Of a stretch of DNA of 64,000 nt, positions 24,507 to 33,276 are shown piece by piece. Position 1 is the stretch's first letter, and every line of letters starts with the position of its first letter. Origin of the DNA: JACVRW01 sp963803085 (GTDB taxonomy: Bacteria > Actinomycetota > Thermoleophilia > Solirubrobacterales > Thermoleophilaceae); assembly GCA_963803085.1 (NCBI GenBank), contig CAWDLE010000037.1, positions 1 through 64,000 on the forward strand. Direction: 5' to 3'. The position numbers and the translations under genes are program-made. The notes beneath the pieces were generated by a model. The model saw only the letters and a program-made list of their open reading frames with translations, had not been told where the DNA came from and searched no databases.

Positions 24507-26327
24507 TCAGCTGCTTCCGCCGGCAGACAGCATGCGCCAGATGCGCTTTGTCACTACCGGCAACTCGAGGCTGAGCGCCGATTCCTCGAGTTCGCGCGCC
24601 CACTGCGGCGTTCCGGCCCGCAGCACGATCCCGCCGCCGAGGCCCAGCGCTAGAAAGGCCGGCCGGCCGGCGTCGCGCCCCGCGGCGGTGATCCGGCGAG
24701 CGCCGCTCGGAAGGTCGCGTGAGACCTCGAACACCGTGAACTCGCCGACGAAGCTCGACAGGCCGTCGAACAGGCCGAGCCCGTCCTCGAACACCGTGAG
24801 CGGCGCCTTGCTCGTGTGGAGCAGCTCGGTCTGCTCGCCGAACGCGTTCGCGCGCCGGGGCGGTGAGGGGTTGCTTGCGGTGTCGTCGCGGAGATCGACC
24901 GTGCGCTTGAACGAGTCGGCGCCGAACACAGCCACGCGCCCGCCGTCCGCCGCGTAGTCGCGAAGGCGCTCCATGAGCTGGCGCGGCACCCAGAGCTCGC
25001 TGCCCGCGAACGCCACACCCGGGGCGTTCCCGAGCGCAGGGCCCTCGCGCCGGGCCAGCGCGAGGTCGGTGGTGAGGTCGTACGCGAGGCGCTCGCGGTC
25101 GAGCCAGCGCAGCAGCGGCGAGACCTCGGCGCTGAAGCGTTTGGGCAGGCCGCCACCCGCAAACGGGCGGTCGAGCCGGACGGCCTTCGCGAACGGCAGC
25201 CTGTCTCCGAAGCCGTCGGCGTCGTCGTCCACGCGGTTCAGGCCCTGCCAGGTGAGCGCCGGCAGCACCACGAGTGGGCGGGCGCGGCTGCGGGCGCTGC
25301 GGGGCGGCAGACCGGCCACGGCGAGCGGCCAGACGGCGCGGTCATCGCCGGCGCGGACGCGCACCATGTAGACGCCGGTCCTCGTCTTGCTCGGAATCCT
25401 GATCCGGAAGCGCCCCGCCACGCGGCCGCCGTGGAGGACGGCCTTGGGGTCGCCGAGCCGCGACACCACCCAGTCGAAGCTGCGGTCCACCGGCCCGACC
25501 TCGAGGTGCGCGTAGGCGCCCGCCGTGACGGCCGACAGCGGGCCGCGCAGCGTGAAGCGGCGCACCGAGACGCCCGTGCCCGGCCGCGCCACCGCCGCCC
25601 GCGGCACCGGGCGCGGCGCCTGGGTCTCGTTCCCGGCGCGGTCTCGCACGGCCACCGTGAAGGCGTAGTCCCCCTCCGGCGCCGGGGCGGTGCGCTCCGG
25701 CCCTTCGCTCACCTGGCCGTCCCACACGGCGCCGCGGTTCGGACCGCCGCGGAAGCGCCTGACGATGTGGGGCTTGCCGTCGTCGGTGCGAAAGACCCGA
25801 ACCACGGGTGCCTCGTTCTTCGGCCCGCGATAGCGCAGCCGTACGCTCGGCGTCTCGCCCGGCAGGCCGGTCGCGACCACAGAGGGCTCCGCCGACAGCA
25901 GCGTCACCCGCGGCGGCTTGCGGTCCACCGTGATCTCCTTCGCGGAGTCGATCACCCGGCTCTCGTCACGCCGCACCACCCGCATCCGGTAGATCCCGTC
26001 GGGCACCAGGCTTCCGTCGTCCGCGCGCCCGTCCCAGCGAAACCTGTGCTTCGCATCACCGGCCAGCCGGCGCTCGCTCACGATGCGGCGCACCTCGGTG
26101 CCCTCGGAGTCCACGACCAGGAAGCTGACGCTCGCGGGCTCCGAGAGGTCGAAGCCCACCTCGGTCGTGTCGCGGTACTGGTCGCCGTTCGGCGAGAAGT
26201 GCGCCGGCTTCGCGGCAAAGCGAATTACGAGCGGGAACTCGTCCTTCAACTGCTGTGTCGTGAAGAAGGCGGCTACGGTCGCGACCACCAGGACCACGAA
26301 CACCGCCCGGACCAGGGGCCGAGTCAT
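24507..26327 (-). CDS. extracytoplasmic protein with FlgD-like Ig domains and DMFase-like C-terminal domain
   Basis: A 606-residue protein. N-terminal hydrophobic signal/anchor (6-22), then HFSPNGDQYRDTTEVGFDLS, a signature of FlgD-like Ig domains in secreted proteins, with a second Ig-like repeat (about 85-220). The C-terminal 270 residues resemble the N,N-dimethylformamidase large-subunit-like domain (VVLPALTWQGLNRVDDDADG, then FAGSELWVPRQLMERLRDYAADGG), a glutamine-amidotransferase-like fold. Role unknown; probably extracellular, in the glycan locus. The ATG at 26327 is 20 bases from the divergent glycosyltransferase start. Confidence 0.7.
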   Translation of the reverse strand: MTRPLVRAVFVVLVVATVAAFFTTQQLKDEFPLVIRFAAKPAHFSPNGDQYRDTTEVGFDLSEPASVSFLVVDSEGTEVRRIVSERRLAGDAKHRFRWDGRADDGSLVPDGIYRMRVVRRDESRVIDSAKEITVDRKPPRVTLLSAEPSVVATGLPGETPSVRLRYRGPKNEAPVVRVFRTDDGKPHIVRRFRGGPNRGAVWDGQVSEGPERTAPAPEGDYAFTVAVRDRAGNETQAPRPVPRAAVARPGTGVSVRRFTLRGPLSAVTAGAYAHLEVGPVDRSFDWVVSRLGDPKAVLHGGRVAGRFRIRIPSKTRTGVYMVRVRAGDDRAVWPLAVAGLPPRSARSRARPLVVLPALTWQGLNRVDDDADGFGDRLPFAKAVRLDRPFAGGGLPKRFSAEVSPLLRWLDRERLAYDLTTDLALARREGPALGNAPGVAFAGSELWVPRQLMERLRDYAADGGRVAVFGADSFKRTVDLRDDTASNPSPPRRANAFGEQTELLHTSKAPLTVFEDGLGLFDGLSSFVGEFTVFEVSRDLPSGARRITAAGRDAGRPAFLALGLGGGIVLRAGTPQWARELEESALSLELPVVTKRIWRMLSAGGSS

Positions 26328-26347
26328 CGGAGGCCGGACCCTAGAGA

Positions 26348-27436
26348 ATGCCCTGCGTGCGAGTGCACCTGATCGACCCGTCCGCCGACGTGATCCCCTA
26401 CGACCACGCGCTGGCCGCCGCGTTGGCACGCCGTGGCGTGGAGGTCGAGTTGGTCACGTCGCGCTTCGTGCACGGGCCGCCGCCGGTGCCGCTCGGCTAC
26501 ACCGTGAGCGAGTCGTTCTACAGGCTGGCCACTCGCCTGGGCGACCGCGCCCCGCGGCGCCGGCGGGCGGTGAAGCTGGCGGAGCACGTGCCCGACATGC
26601 TGCGCTACCGGCGCCACGCGGAGGCGGCCGACGTCCGGCACTTCCAGTGGCTGCCGATCGAGCGCATCGACGCTCACCTGTTGCCGGCCGCGCGTCCGCG
26701 CGTGCTCACGATGCACAACGTGATCCGCCACGAGGCCGTCGACCTTCGCCTGGCACGCAAGATGGACGCCGTGATCGTCCACACCAGGCACGGGGCCGAG
26801 CTGCTCGGTGGGGGCGACAACGTTCACGTGATCCCGCACGGCGCGTTCGAGCACCTCACGACGCAGGCGGACGAGCGCCCGCTTCCGCCCGAGTTCGCGC
26901 AGGTCGAGCGCCCGGTGGTGCTCTATTTCGGCGTGGTGAGGCCCTACAAGGGCGTGGACGTGCTGCTGGAGGCCTTCCAGCAGGTGGAGGACGCTGAGCT
27001 GTGGGTGGTGGGGCGTCCGCTCGGCGTGTCGATGGAGCGCCTGCGGCGGCTCGCTCCAGCTGGCAGGGTGCGCTTCGTGGATCGCTACGTGAGCGACGCG
27101 GAGCTGCCGGCGTTCTTCCGGCGCGCCGACGTGCTCGTGCTTCCGCACCGCAACGTGGACGTGTCGGGGGTGCTGTTCGCCGGCCTCGCGTTCGGCAAGG
27201 CGATGGTGATGAGCGACACGGGCGGCTTCCGCGAGCTCGTGGCCGACCACGGCGCGGGAGTGCTCGTGCCTCCCGGGGACACCGAGGCGCTCGCGGCAGC
27301 CATCAGCGGCCTGATCGCGGATCCCGAGGAGCGGCGGCGACTGGAGCAACGGGCCGCCGCCGCGGCGAAGGGTCCCTACTCCTGGGACCGGATCGCCGAG
27401 CAGACGAACGCCGTCTACGAGCGGGTGCTGGCGTGA
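26348..27436 (+). CDS. glycosyltransferase family 4
   Basis: A 362-residue GT-B protein: HLIDPSADVIPYDHALAAAL at the N-terminal acceptor side, VVLYFGVVRPYKGVDVLLEAF at the donor-domain start, and the GT4 C-terminal signature RADVLVLPHRNVDVSGVLF, with GGFRELV as the nucleotide-sugar-binding loop. The donor sugar cannot be told. Followed without gap (GTGA overlap) by the formyltransferase gene, so both probably act on the same glycan. Confidence 0.88.
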   Translation: MPCVRVHLIDPSADVIPYDHALAAALARRGVEVELVTSRFVHGPPPVPLGYTVSESFYRLATRLGDRAPRRRRAVKLAEHVPDMLRYRRHAEAADVRHFQWLPIERIDAHLLPAARPRVLTMHNVIRHEAVDLRLARKMDAVIVHTRHGAELLGGGDNVHVIPHGAFEHLTTQADERPLPPEFAQVERPVVLYFGVVRPYKGVDVLLEAFQQVEDAELWVVGRPLGVSMERLRRLAPAGRVRFVDRYVSDAELPAFFRRADVLVLPHRNVDVSGVLFAGLAFGKAMVMSDTGGFRELVADHGAGVLVPPGDTEALAAAISGLIADPEERRRLEQRAAAAAKGPYSWDRIAEQTNAVYERVLA

Positions 27437-28215
27437 GGGCCGTCTTCATGGGGAAGTGCAAGCGCTCGGCGGCGCGCGCGCTCGACTGGCTCGTGGCCGA
27501 GGGCGTGGAGGTGGCGGCGGTGGTGGCCTCCGAGCCCGACCGCTTCACGCGCGAGGAGCAGCGCGTGGATCTCGTGGCCGAGCGCCACGGCCTGCGGGTC
27601 GTGAGCGACGACGAGCTGTACGCGGACCCGCCCGAGGACGTGGACGTGGTGATCTCGTTCCTGTTCTGGAAGCTGATCCGCGAGCCGCTGGTCACGCTCG
27701 GCCGGATCGGCTGCCTCAACTTCCACCCCGCGCCGCTTCCCGACCTGCGCGGACTGGGCGGCTACAACGTGGCGATCCTCGAGGGGATGCGCGACTGGGG
27801 CGTGTCCTGCCATTTCGTGGACGAGAGCTTCGACACCGGCGACCTCGTCGAGGTCGAGCGCTTCCCGATCGACCCGCATTCCGCTACGGCCTTCTCGCTC
27901 GACCTGGAGAGCCAGGAACGGCTGCTCGGCCTGTTCCAGAGGGTGATGGGCATGGCGATTGCCGGGCGGGAGCTGCCCCGAACGCCGCAGGGGACCGGGC
28001 GCTACGTGGATGCCGACGAGTTCGAGCGTCTGCGCCGGGTGCGCCCTGGCGACGACCTCGATCGCAAGCTGCGCGCCTTCTGGTATCCGCCCCATCCCGG
28101 CGCTTTGCTGGAGGTGGACGGCCGCGACCTGACGCTCGTGGACGAGGCGCCTCCTGGAGGACGTCGCCCAGGCCTACCGCGACTCCGGGATGGTGCCTTA
28201 GGCTCAACTGCATGA
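27433..28215 (+). CDS. formyltransferase (sugar N-formyltransferase-like)
   Basis: A 260-residue formyltransferase-fold protein. LNFHPAPLPDLRGLGGYN holds the catalytic Asn and His, and HFVDESFDTGDLV holds the catalytic Asp, the N-H-D set of 10-formyl-THF-dependent enzymes. It is too short for methionyl-tRNA formyltransferase (about 310 residues), and the neighbours are glycosyltransferases, so N-formylation of an amino sugar is the best reading. The start GTG overlaps the glycosyltransferase stop and its stop overlaps the cyclase start (ATGA). Confidence 0.82.
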   Translation: MRAVFMGKCKRSAARALDWLVAEGVEVAAVVASEPDRFTREEQRVDLVAERHGLRVVSDDELYADPPEDVDVVISFLFWKLIREPLVTLGRIGCLNFHPAPLPDLRGLGGYNVAILEGMRDWGVSCHFVDESFDTGDLVEVERFPIDPHSATAFSLDLESQERLLGLFQRVMGMAIAGRELPRTPQGTGRYVDADEFERLRRVRPGDDLDRKLRAFWYPPHPGALLEVDGRDLTLVDEAPPGGRRPGLPRLRDGALGSTA

Positions 28216-31200
28216 CTTGCGCGGCCTGTGGCACCGAGAACCCGGATGGCGCGCGCTTCTGCATGGCCTGCGGGGAGGCCCTCGAGCGGCGCTGCAGCAA
28301 CTGCGGCACGCCGGCGCCGGGCGGAGCCCGCTTCTGCATGAACTGCGGCGCCGCGCTCGACGGCTCGCGCGTGGCGCCCGCGGCGCCGTCGTCACCGCCG
28401 GAGGAACGCCGCCAGGTGACCGTGCTGTTCGCGGACCTGTCCGGGTACACGGCATTCGCCGAGGGCATGGATCCCGAGCAGGTGAAGTCGCAGGTGGACC
28501 GGGCGCTACTGCGGCTCGGCCACGAGGTCGAGCGCTACGGCGGCACCGTCGACAAGTACATCGGCGACAACGTCATGGCGCTGTTCGGCGCGCCGGTGGC
28601 CCACGAGGACGACGCCGAGCGCGCCGTCCGCGCCGGGCTGGGGATGCAGGCAGCGATGGCGGAGATCAACGCCGGGCTGCCCGCGGGGGTGGACTTCCAG
28701 CTGCGAGTGGGCGTGAACACGGGCGAGGTGCTCGCCGGGGCGGTCGGCGAGGCCTACACGGTGACTGGCGACACGGTGAACGTGGCCTCGCGGCTTCAGA
28801 GCGCGGCGCGGCCGGGAAGCGTGACGGTGGGCGAGCGGACGATGCGCTCCACCGACGCCGCGGTGAGCTACGAGGCGCTCGAGCCGCTCGCGCTGAAGGG
28901 CAAGGCCGAGCCGGTGCCGGCCTGGCAGGCGGTCGGGCTGATTGCGGAGCACTCCGTGCGACGCGTCTCGCCGGCGCGGGAATCCCCACTCGTGGGCCGC
29001 CAGCAGGAGCTCACCACGCTCGACAGCCTCTACGAGCGCGTCATACGCGACGGTACCTCCCACCTCGTGACGGTCGTCGGCGAGGCCGGCGTTGGGAAGT
29101 CACGCCTGCTGCGCGAGTTCGAGGAGCGCCTGTCAAATCACGAATCCAAGCCGACCGTGCGCACCGGCCGCTGCCTTCCGTACGGGAGCGGCATCGTCTT
29201 CTGGGCGCTCGGCGAGGTGCTGCGCGAGGAGTGCGGCATCGTCGAGTCGGACTCTTCCGAGGAGGCCTGGGGCAAGCTGCGCTCATACGTGGGTGAGCTG
29301 ATGGGCGGCGTCGGCAAGGTGTCCGACCGCGAGGCGGCGCTGATCGGACGGCTGCTCGGCGTGGACGTGCCCCCCGAGCTGGTGCCAGACGAGGACGACC
29401 CGGAGCGCCTGCGCGAGGCGTTCCTCGCGGCACTGCGCGGCGGCATCGAGGCGATCGCCAACCGGCACCCGTTCGTGATCGCGTTCGAGGACATCCACTG
29501 GGCCGACGACGGCCTGCTCGACGCGATCGAGCACCTGGCACAGTGGGTGCGCGCGCCGCTCATGCTCGTCTGCCTCGCGCGCGACGAGCTGCTCGACCGG
29601 CGCAGCGGCTGGGGAGGCGGACGGCGCTCCGCGACCCAGCTGTTCCTCGACCCCCTCAGCGACGAGCACAGCCGCGCACTCGTGCGGGCGTTGCTCCCCG
29701 AGGGCGAGGAGGTTGTGCCGGCGGTGGCCGAGCGCTCCGGCGGCAACCCGCTGTTCGCCGAGGAGATGGCCCGCCGGATTTCGGAGGAGGGCAGCATCGA
29801 GGCGGCGGAGCTGCCAGACACCGTGCAGGCGGTGCTGGCCGCGCGGCTCGACTCGCTGGACGCGTTCGAGCGCCGGCTGGTGCAGCAGGCGTCGGTGGTC
29901 GGCCGCACCTTCCCCGAGGGCGCGCTGGCCACGCTCGCGACCTCCGAGGGCCAGGATCTCGGCCGGGCGCTCATGTCGCTCCAGGAGAAGGACATCCTCG
30001 CTCCCTCCACCGACGGGCCCCCCGTGCGTGGCGAGCGCGAGCTCGCGTTCAAGCACGTGCTGATCCGCGACGTGGCGTACGGCATGCTGCCCAAGGCGGT
30101 TCGCTCGCGGAAGCACTTCGAGGTGGGCGCCTTCCTGGAGGAGCGCGCCGGCGACCGCAGCGACGAGAGCGTGGCGCTGCTCGCCGAGCATTACGGCCGT
30201 GCGGCGGCGCTCGGACGCGAGAGCGGCGTGCCGCCGCAGGAGCTCGAGAACATGCGCGGGCGGGCGCTGCACTTCCTCGAGGAGGCGGGCGATGCGGCGG
30301 CGCACCTGTACGCGAACCGCGAGGCGGCCGCGCACTACCGGCACGCCCGCACGATCGCTCCCCAGGACGGCCGCGCCGACGTGGTGCGGATCGGCGAGAA
30401 GCTCGGCGACGTGTCGCTGCGGCTCGGTCGCGTGGATGAGGCGATTGGCGTGTGGTCCGACTGCCTCGACTGGCATCGCGGCCAGGAGGACCTCGAGCGG
30501 GTGGCCGACCTTCACCGGCGCATCGGCTCCGCGCTCTCGCACAAGGGCGAGCGCAAGACCGCGATCGAGCACTACCAGAAGGGCATCAACCTGCTGAAGG
30601 ACGGGCCGCCGCGCATCGAGCTCGTGCGGCTCTACGAGGAGGCCGCCTGGCTCTACCTCCACACCGGCGACAACATGCTCGCCATCTACGCGTCGGAGAA
30701 GGCGCTGCGGCTGGCCGAGCGCCTCGACGAGACCCGTGCCGCAAGCCGGGCCCACGGCATCTTCGGTCGTGTCTTCGGGCGCATCGGGGACACGCAGAAG
30801 GCGCGCGAGAACCTCGAGCGCGCGGTGGAGCTGGCGCGCGGCTCGGACGACGGCGAGACGATCCTGGCGCTGTCGGCACTCGGGCGTCAGCTGGAGATCT
30901 CGGAGGCCGACGTGGCCGGCGCGCGTGCAGCGTACGAGGAGGCGCTTGCGCTCGCCGAGCAGGTGGGGATGCTGCCGGCGCAGGTGGAGCTGCACGCATG
31001 GCTGGCCCAGCTCTCCGCGTACGCGGCGGACTGGGATCGCGTGGAGGAGTCCACCGAGGCGAGTGCCACCTTGGCCGAGCGCGAGGGGCTCGTGGGGAAG
31101 CTGTGCCTGCCGTACGCGCTGCGCGGCCTGCTGCGCTGGCGCGAGGGACGCATCGGCGAGGCCACGGTCCTGTTCCACCGCGCCCACGAGCTCGCGGAGC

Positions 31201-31736
31201 AGGTGGGATGGTCAGAGATCGCGTTCCAGGCGCTCTTCGGGCTGTCGATCGCGCTGCGCGACCAGGGCGACCTGGACGGCGCCACGGCCGCCCTCGACCA
31301 GGCCATCGAGGTCTGCGAGCGAGCCGGCCTGATCGCCCAGTCGATCCAGGCCACCGGCGCCCGCGCGGTGATCCTGGCGCTAGCCCATCGCCCCGAGGCG
31401 GCCGCGGAGGCCGCGGCGATGGCATCGCAGATGGCGGAGCGCCTGCACTATCCGCTCGGCCGGGCGGCGGCGCTGGAGGCACGCGGGGTGTCAGACCCGG
31501 ACCCCGCGGCCGGCGCGGCGCTGCTCGCCGAGGCGGAGCAGGCGTGGAAAGAACTCGACCGGCCACTCGAAGCCACACGCGCCCGCCTGCTCGCGGGCCA
31601 GGTGCTGCTTGGCCACGACGACGAACGCGCATGCAAGCTGCTCGCGGAAGCGGCCCTGCAGAGCGAGCAGCTCGGCGTGCCGCACCTGGCCGATAAGGCG
31701 CGCCAGGCGGCGAGCGCCACCGAACGCCTGCACTGA
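28212..31736 (+). CDS. class III nucleotide cyclase fused to AAA ATPase and TPR domains, with double zinc ribbon
   Basis: A 1174-residue multidomain regulator. N-terminal double zinc ribbon (residues 1-50, four CxxC pairs). A class III cyclase domain (about 60-240) has FADLSG and YIGDNVMALFG holding the two metal-binding Asp, and NVASRLQ as the transition-state Asn/Arg, so it looks active. An AAA-type ATPase follows (about 255-560; GEAGVGKS as Walker A, FVIAFEDIHWAD as Walker B), then 10 or more TPR-like helical repeats (700-1174). This architecture is known in actinobacteria and probably integrates a signal through the TPR and ATPase parts. A TAGGCT box 7 bases before the ATG suggests its own leaderless promoter. 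Confidence 0.88.
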   Translation: MTCAACGTENPDGARFCMACGEALERRCSNCGTPAPGGARFCMNCGAALDGSRVAPAAPSSPPEERRQVTVLFADLSGYTAFAEGMDPEQVKSQVDRALLRLGHEVERYGGTVDKYIGDNVMALFGAPVAHEDDAERAVRAGLGMQAAMAEINAGLPAGVDFQLRVGVNTGEVLAGAVGEAYTVTGDTVNVASRLQSAARPGSVTVGERTMRSTDAAVSYEALEPLALKGKAEPVPAWQAVGLIAEHSVRRVSPARESPLVGRQQELTTLDSLYERVIRDGTSHLVTVVGEAGVGKSRLLREFEERLSNHESKPTVRTGRCLPYGSGIVFWALGEVLREECGIVESDSSEEAWGKLRSYVGELMGGVGKVSDREAALIGRLLGVDVPPELVPDEDDPERLREAFLAALRGGIEAIANRHPFVIAFEDIHWADDGLLDAIEHLAQWVRAPLMLVCLARDELLDRRSGWGGGRRSATQLFLDPLSDEHSRALVRALLPEGEEVVPAVAERSGGNPLFAEEMARRISEEGSIEAAELPDTVQAVLAARLDSLDAFERRLVQQASVVGRTFPEGALATLATSEGQDLGRALMSLQEKDILAPSTDGPPVRGERELAFKHVLIRDVAYGMLPKAVRSRKHFEVGAFLEERAGDRSDESVALLAEHYGRAAALGRESGVPPQELENMRGRALHFLEEAGDAAAHLYANREAAAHYRHARTIAPQDGRADVVRIGEKLGDVSLRLGRVDEAIGVWSDCLDWHRGQEDLERVADLHRRIGSALSHKGERKTAIEHYQKGINLLKDGPPRIELVRLYEEAAWLYLHTGDNMLAIYASEKALRLAERLDETRAASRAHGIFGRVFGRIGDTQKARENLERAVELARGSDDGETILALSALGRQLEISEADVAGARAAYEEALALAEQVGMLPAQVELHAWLAQLSAYAADWDRVEESTEASATLAEREGLVGKLCLPYALRGLLRWREGRIGEATVLFHRAHELAEQVGWSEIAFQALFGLSIALRDQGDLDGATAALDQAIEVCERAGLIAQSIQATGARAVILALAHRPEAAAEAAAMASQMAERLHYPLGRAAALEARGVSDPDPAAGAALLAEAEQAWKELDRPLEATRARLLAGQVLLGHDDERACKLLAEAALQSEQLGVPHLADKARQAASATERLH

Positions 31737-31747
31737 GGGCTGCCGGA

Positions 31748-33217
31748 CTACTGAGAGAGGTCCGCGCCGGCGATCACGACCACCGTGGCGTCGCCGGCGA
31801 GCTCCTGGCTCGCGGCGTCGATCTGCTCGCGCTGGCCGATGCCGAGGCGCTTGTTCACGGCGCGTGCCTCGCGCACGTGGCCGGGAGCGAAGAGCACGAC
31901 GGACTCTGCCCGCTGCTGCTCCTGGTCGGCCGTGTTGGCCACAGTGCCGAGCCGGAAGCCGTGTGACTCGACCTCGTCGCCCACCTGCTTCGCGAGGCCA
32001 GGGACGGTGGTGCCGTTCAGCACCGCGACCGTGACGTTGCCGGGCACGACCGCGGGCTTGGCGTTGCCATTGCCGCCGTCGTCGCCGCCCTGGTTGACGT
32101 CCTCGCCGGTGTCACCGGTGCCGCTGGTCGGGCCATTGCTTGCCGGCGTTCCTCCGCCGTCGTCCGAGGCTTGGTTGATGCCGTACACGGCCGCGCCTCC
32201 GATGATCAGGATTCCGGCCACGAGCAGCACGATGTAGCGCGGGTTGGCCACCAGGCGGCGGTACCAGGGTGTCCGGCGCTCCGGCGGGATGATGGCGGTC
32301 TGCTGCGGCATCGGACGCGGCGGAAGCATCGGGCGGACCGGCGCCCGCTGTGCGGTGCGTGCGGGCGGCACCGGCGGTGCACCTGGCGGACGGCCGCCTG
32401 CGGGCGTGGCCGGCCCGCCTGGCCCAGCTGGGACCGCTGGCGCTCCGGGCTTCGCGGGCGAAGCGGCGGAGCCGGCCGCGCCAGCCGCCGTTGCGGCCGA
32501 GCCCGTCTGAGCAGCCGCTTCCTCGTGCTCGACGTCGGCGCCGTCCTGGCCATCCGAGCCATCCGGCTTGGCGCCTGGAGTGGCCGGCTCAGCGGGGCCG
32601 TCGGGCTTCGCGCCAGGCACGGTGGGCGCAGCGGGAGCGTCGGAGCCGGCTGGCTTCGCACCGGGAGTAAGGGGCACAGCGGGGCCGCCGGGCTTCGCCG
32701 GCGCGCCAGGGGAGGCGGGCGCGGCGGCAGGGCCGCCCTCAGTGCCTGGCTTGGCCGGGCCGCCGGACTCGTCCGGCTTCGCGCCTGGGGTCGGCGCCTG
32801 CGGCGCAGCCGCCGGGGCCTGTGCCGCTGCCTGGGCGCCCGCCGCTGCTGGCGCTCCCGCTGCCGCGCCGGCCGCGTTGCCGCCCGCCTGGGCCGGCTTG
32901 GCCTGGGTGGCCGTGGCCGCTCCCGCACCTGCTGCCGCAGCCACCGCCGGTACTCCTGGCCTCGCGGCTGGCTGAGGCTGCTGACCCGGCTGCGCGGCCT
33001 GCGCGGGCTTCGCGGGCTGCGGCTGCGCCTGAACGCGGCCGGGCACAACCGTAGGTACGTCGCCGGGTCCCGCGGCGCGCTCGGGGGCTCGGCCCGCCCA
33101 CTCGCGCAGGCGCTTCACGTCTCGCGCCTGCGAGAAGTAGAGGACTGACAGAACGGCGAGCCCGGCCACGGCGGCGAGCCCGGCGTAGGAGCCGATTTCT
33201 TGGACGATTTCCGGCAA
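31748..33217 (-). CDS. LytR_C-domain membrane protein with long Pro/Ala/Gly repeat linker
   Basis: A 489-residue protein: transmembrane helix at 11-28, a linker of about 280 residues made of Pro/Ala/Gly/Gln with recurring PGAKPDG-type repeats (about four clear copies at 140-220), a second transmembrane helix (about 328-347), then a LytR C-terminal domain (about 395-489; VTVAVLNGTTVPGLAKQVGD). The LytR_C domain is found in cell-envelope proteins of unknown biochemistry. Low-complexity composition makes the exact start of the linker uncertain. It is convergent with the cyclase gene, 11 bases apart. Confidence 0.78.
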   Translation of the reverse strand: MPEIVQEIGSYAGLAAVAGLAVLSVLYFSQARDVKRLREWAGRAPERAAGPGDVPTVVPGRVQAQPQPAKPAQAAQPGQQPQPAARPGVPAVAAAAGAGAATATQAKPAQAGGNAAGAAAGAPAAAGAQAAAQAPAAAPQAPTPGAKPDESGGPAKPGTEGGPAAAPASPGAPAKPGGPAVPLTPGAKPAGSDAPAAPTVPGAKPDGPAEPATPGAKPDGSDGQDGADVEHEEAAAQTGSAATAAGAAGSAASPAKPGAPAVPAGPGGPATPAGGRPPGAPPVPPARTAQRAPVRPMLPPRPMPQQTAIIPPERRTPWYRRLVANPRYIVLLVAGILIIGGAAVYGINQASDDGGGTPASNGPTSGTGDTGEDVNQGGDDGGNGNAKPAVVPGNVTVAVLNGTTVPGLAKQVGDEVESHGFRLGTVANTADQEQQRAESVVLFAPGHVREARAVNKRLGIGQREQIDAASQELAGDATVVVIAGADLSQ

Positions 33218-33276
33218 GCTGAGAACTGTAGAGCGGGGAGCGGTCCTCGTCGGATCGCTACGGCGAGGCTCGGACC

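Noticed and set aside
32380..33050. Pro/Ala/Gly repeat segment as a tandem DNA repeat
   Set aside because: The amino acid motif recurs, but the DNA copies differ in length and sequence; it is a coding low-complexity linker.
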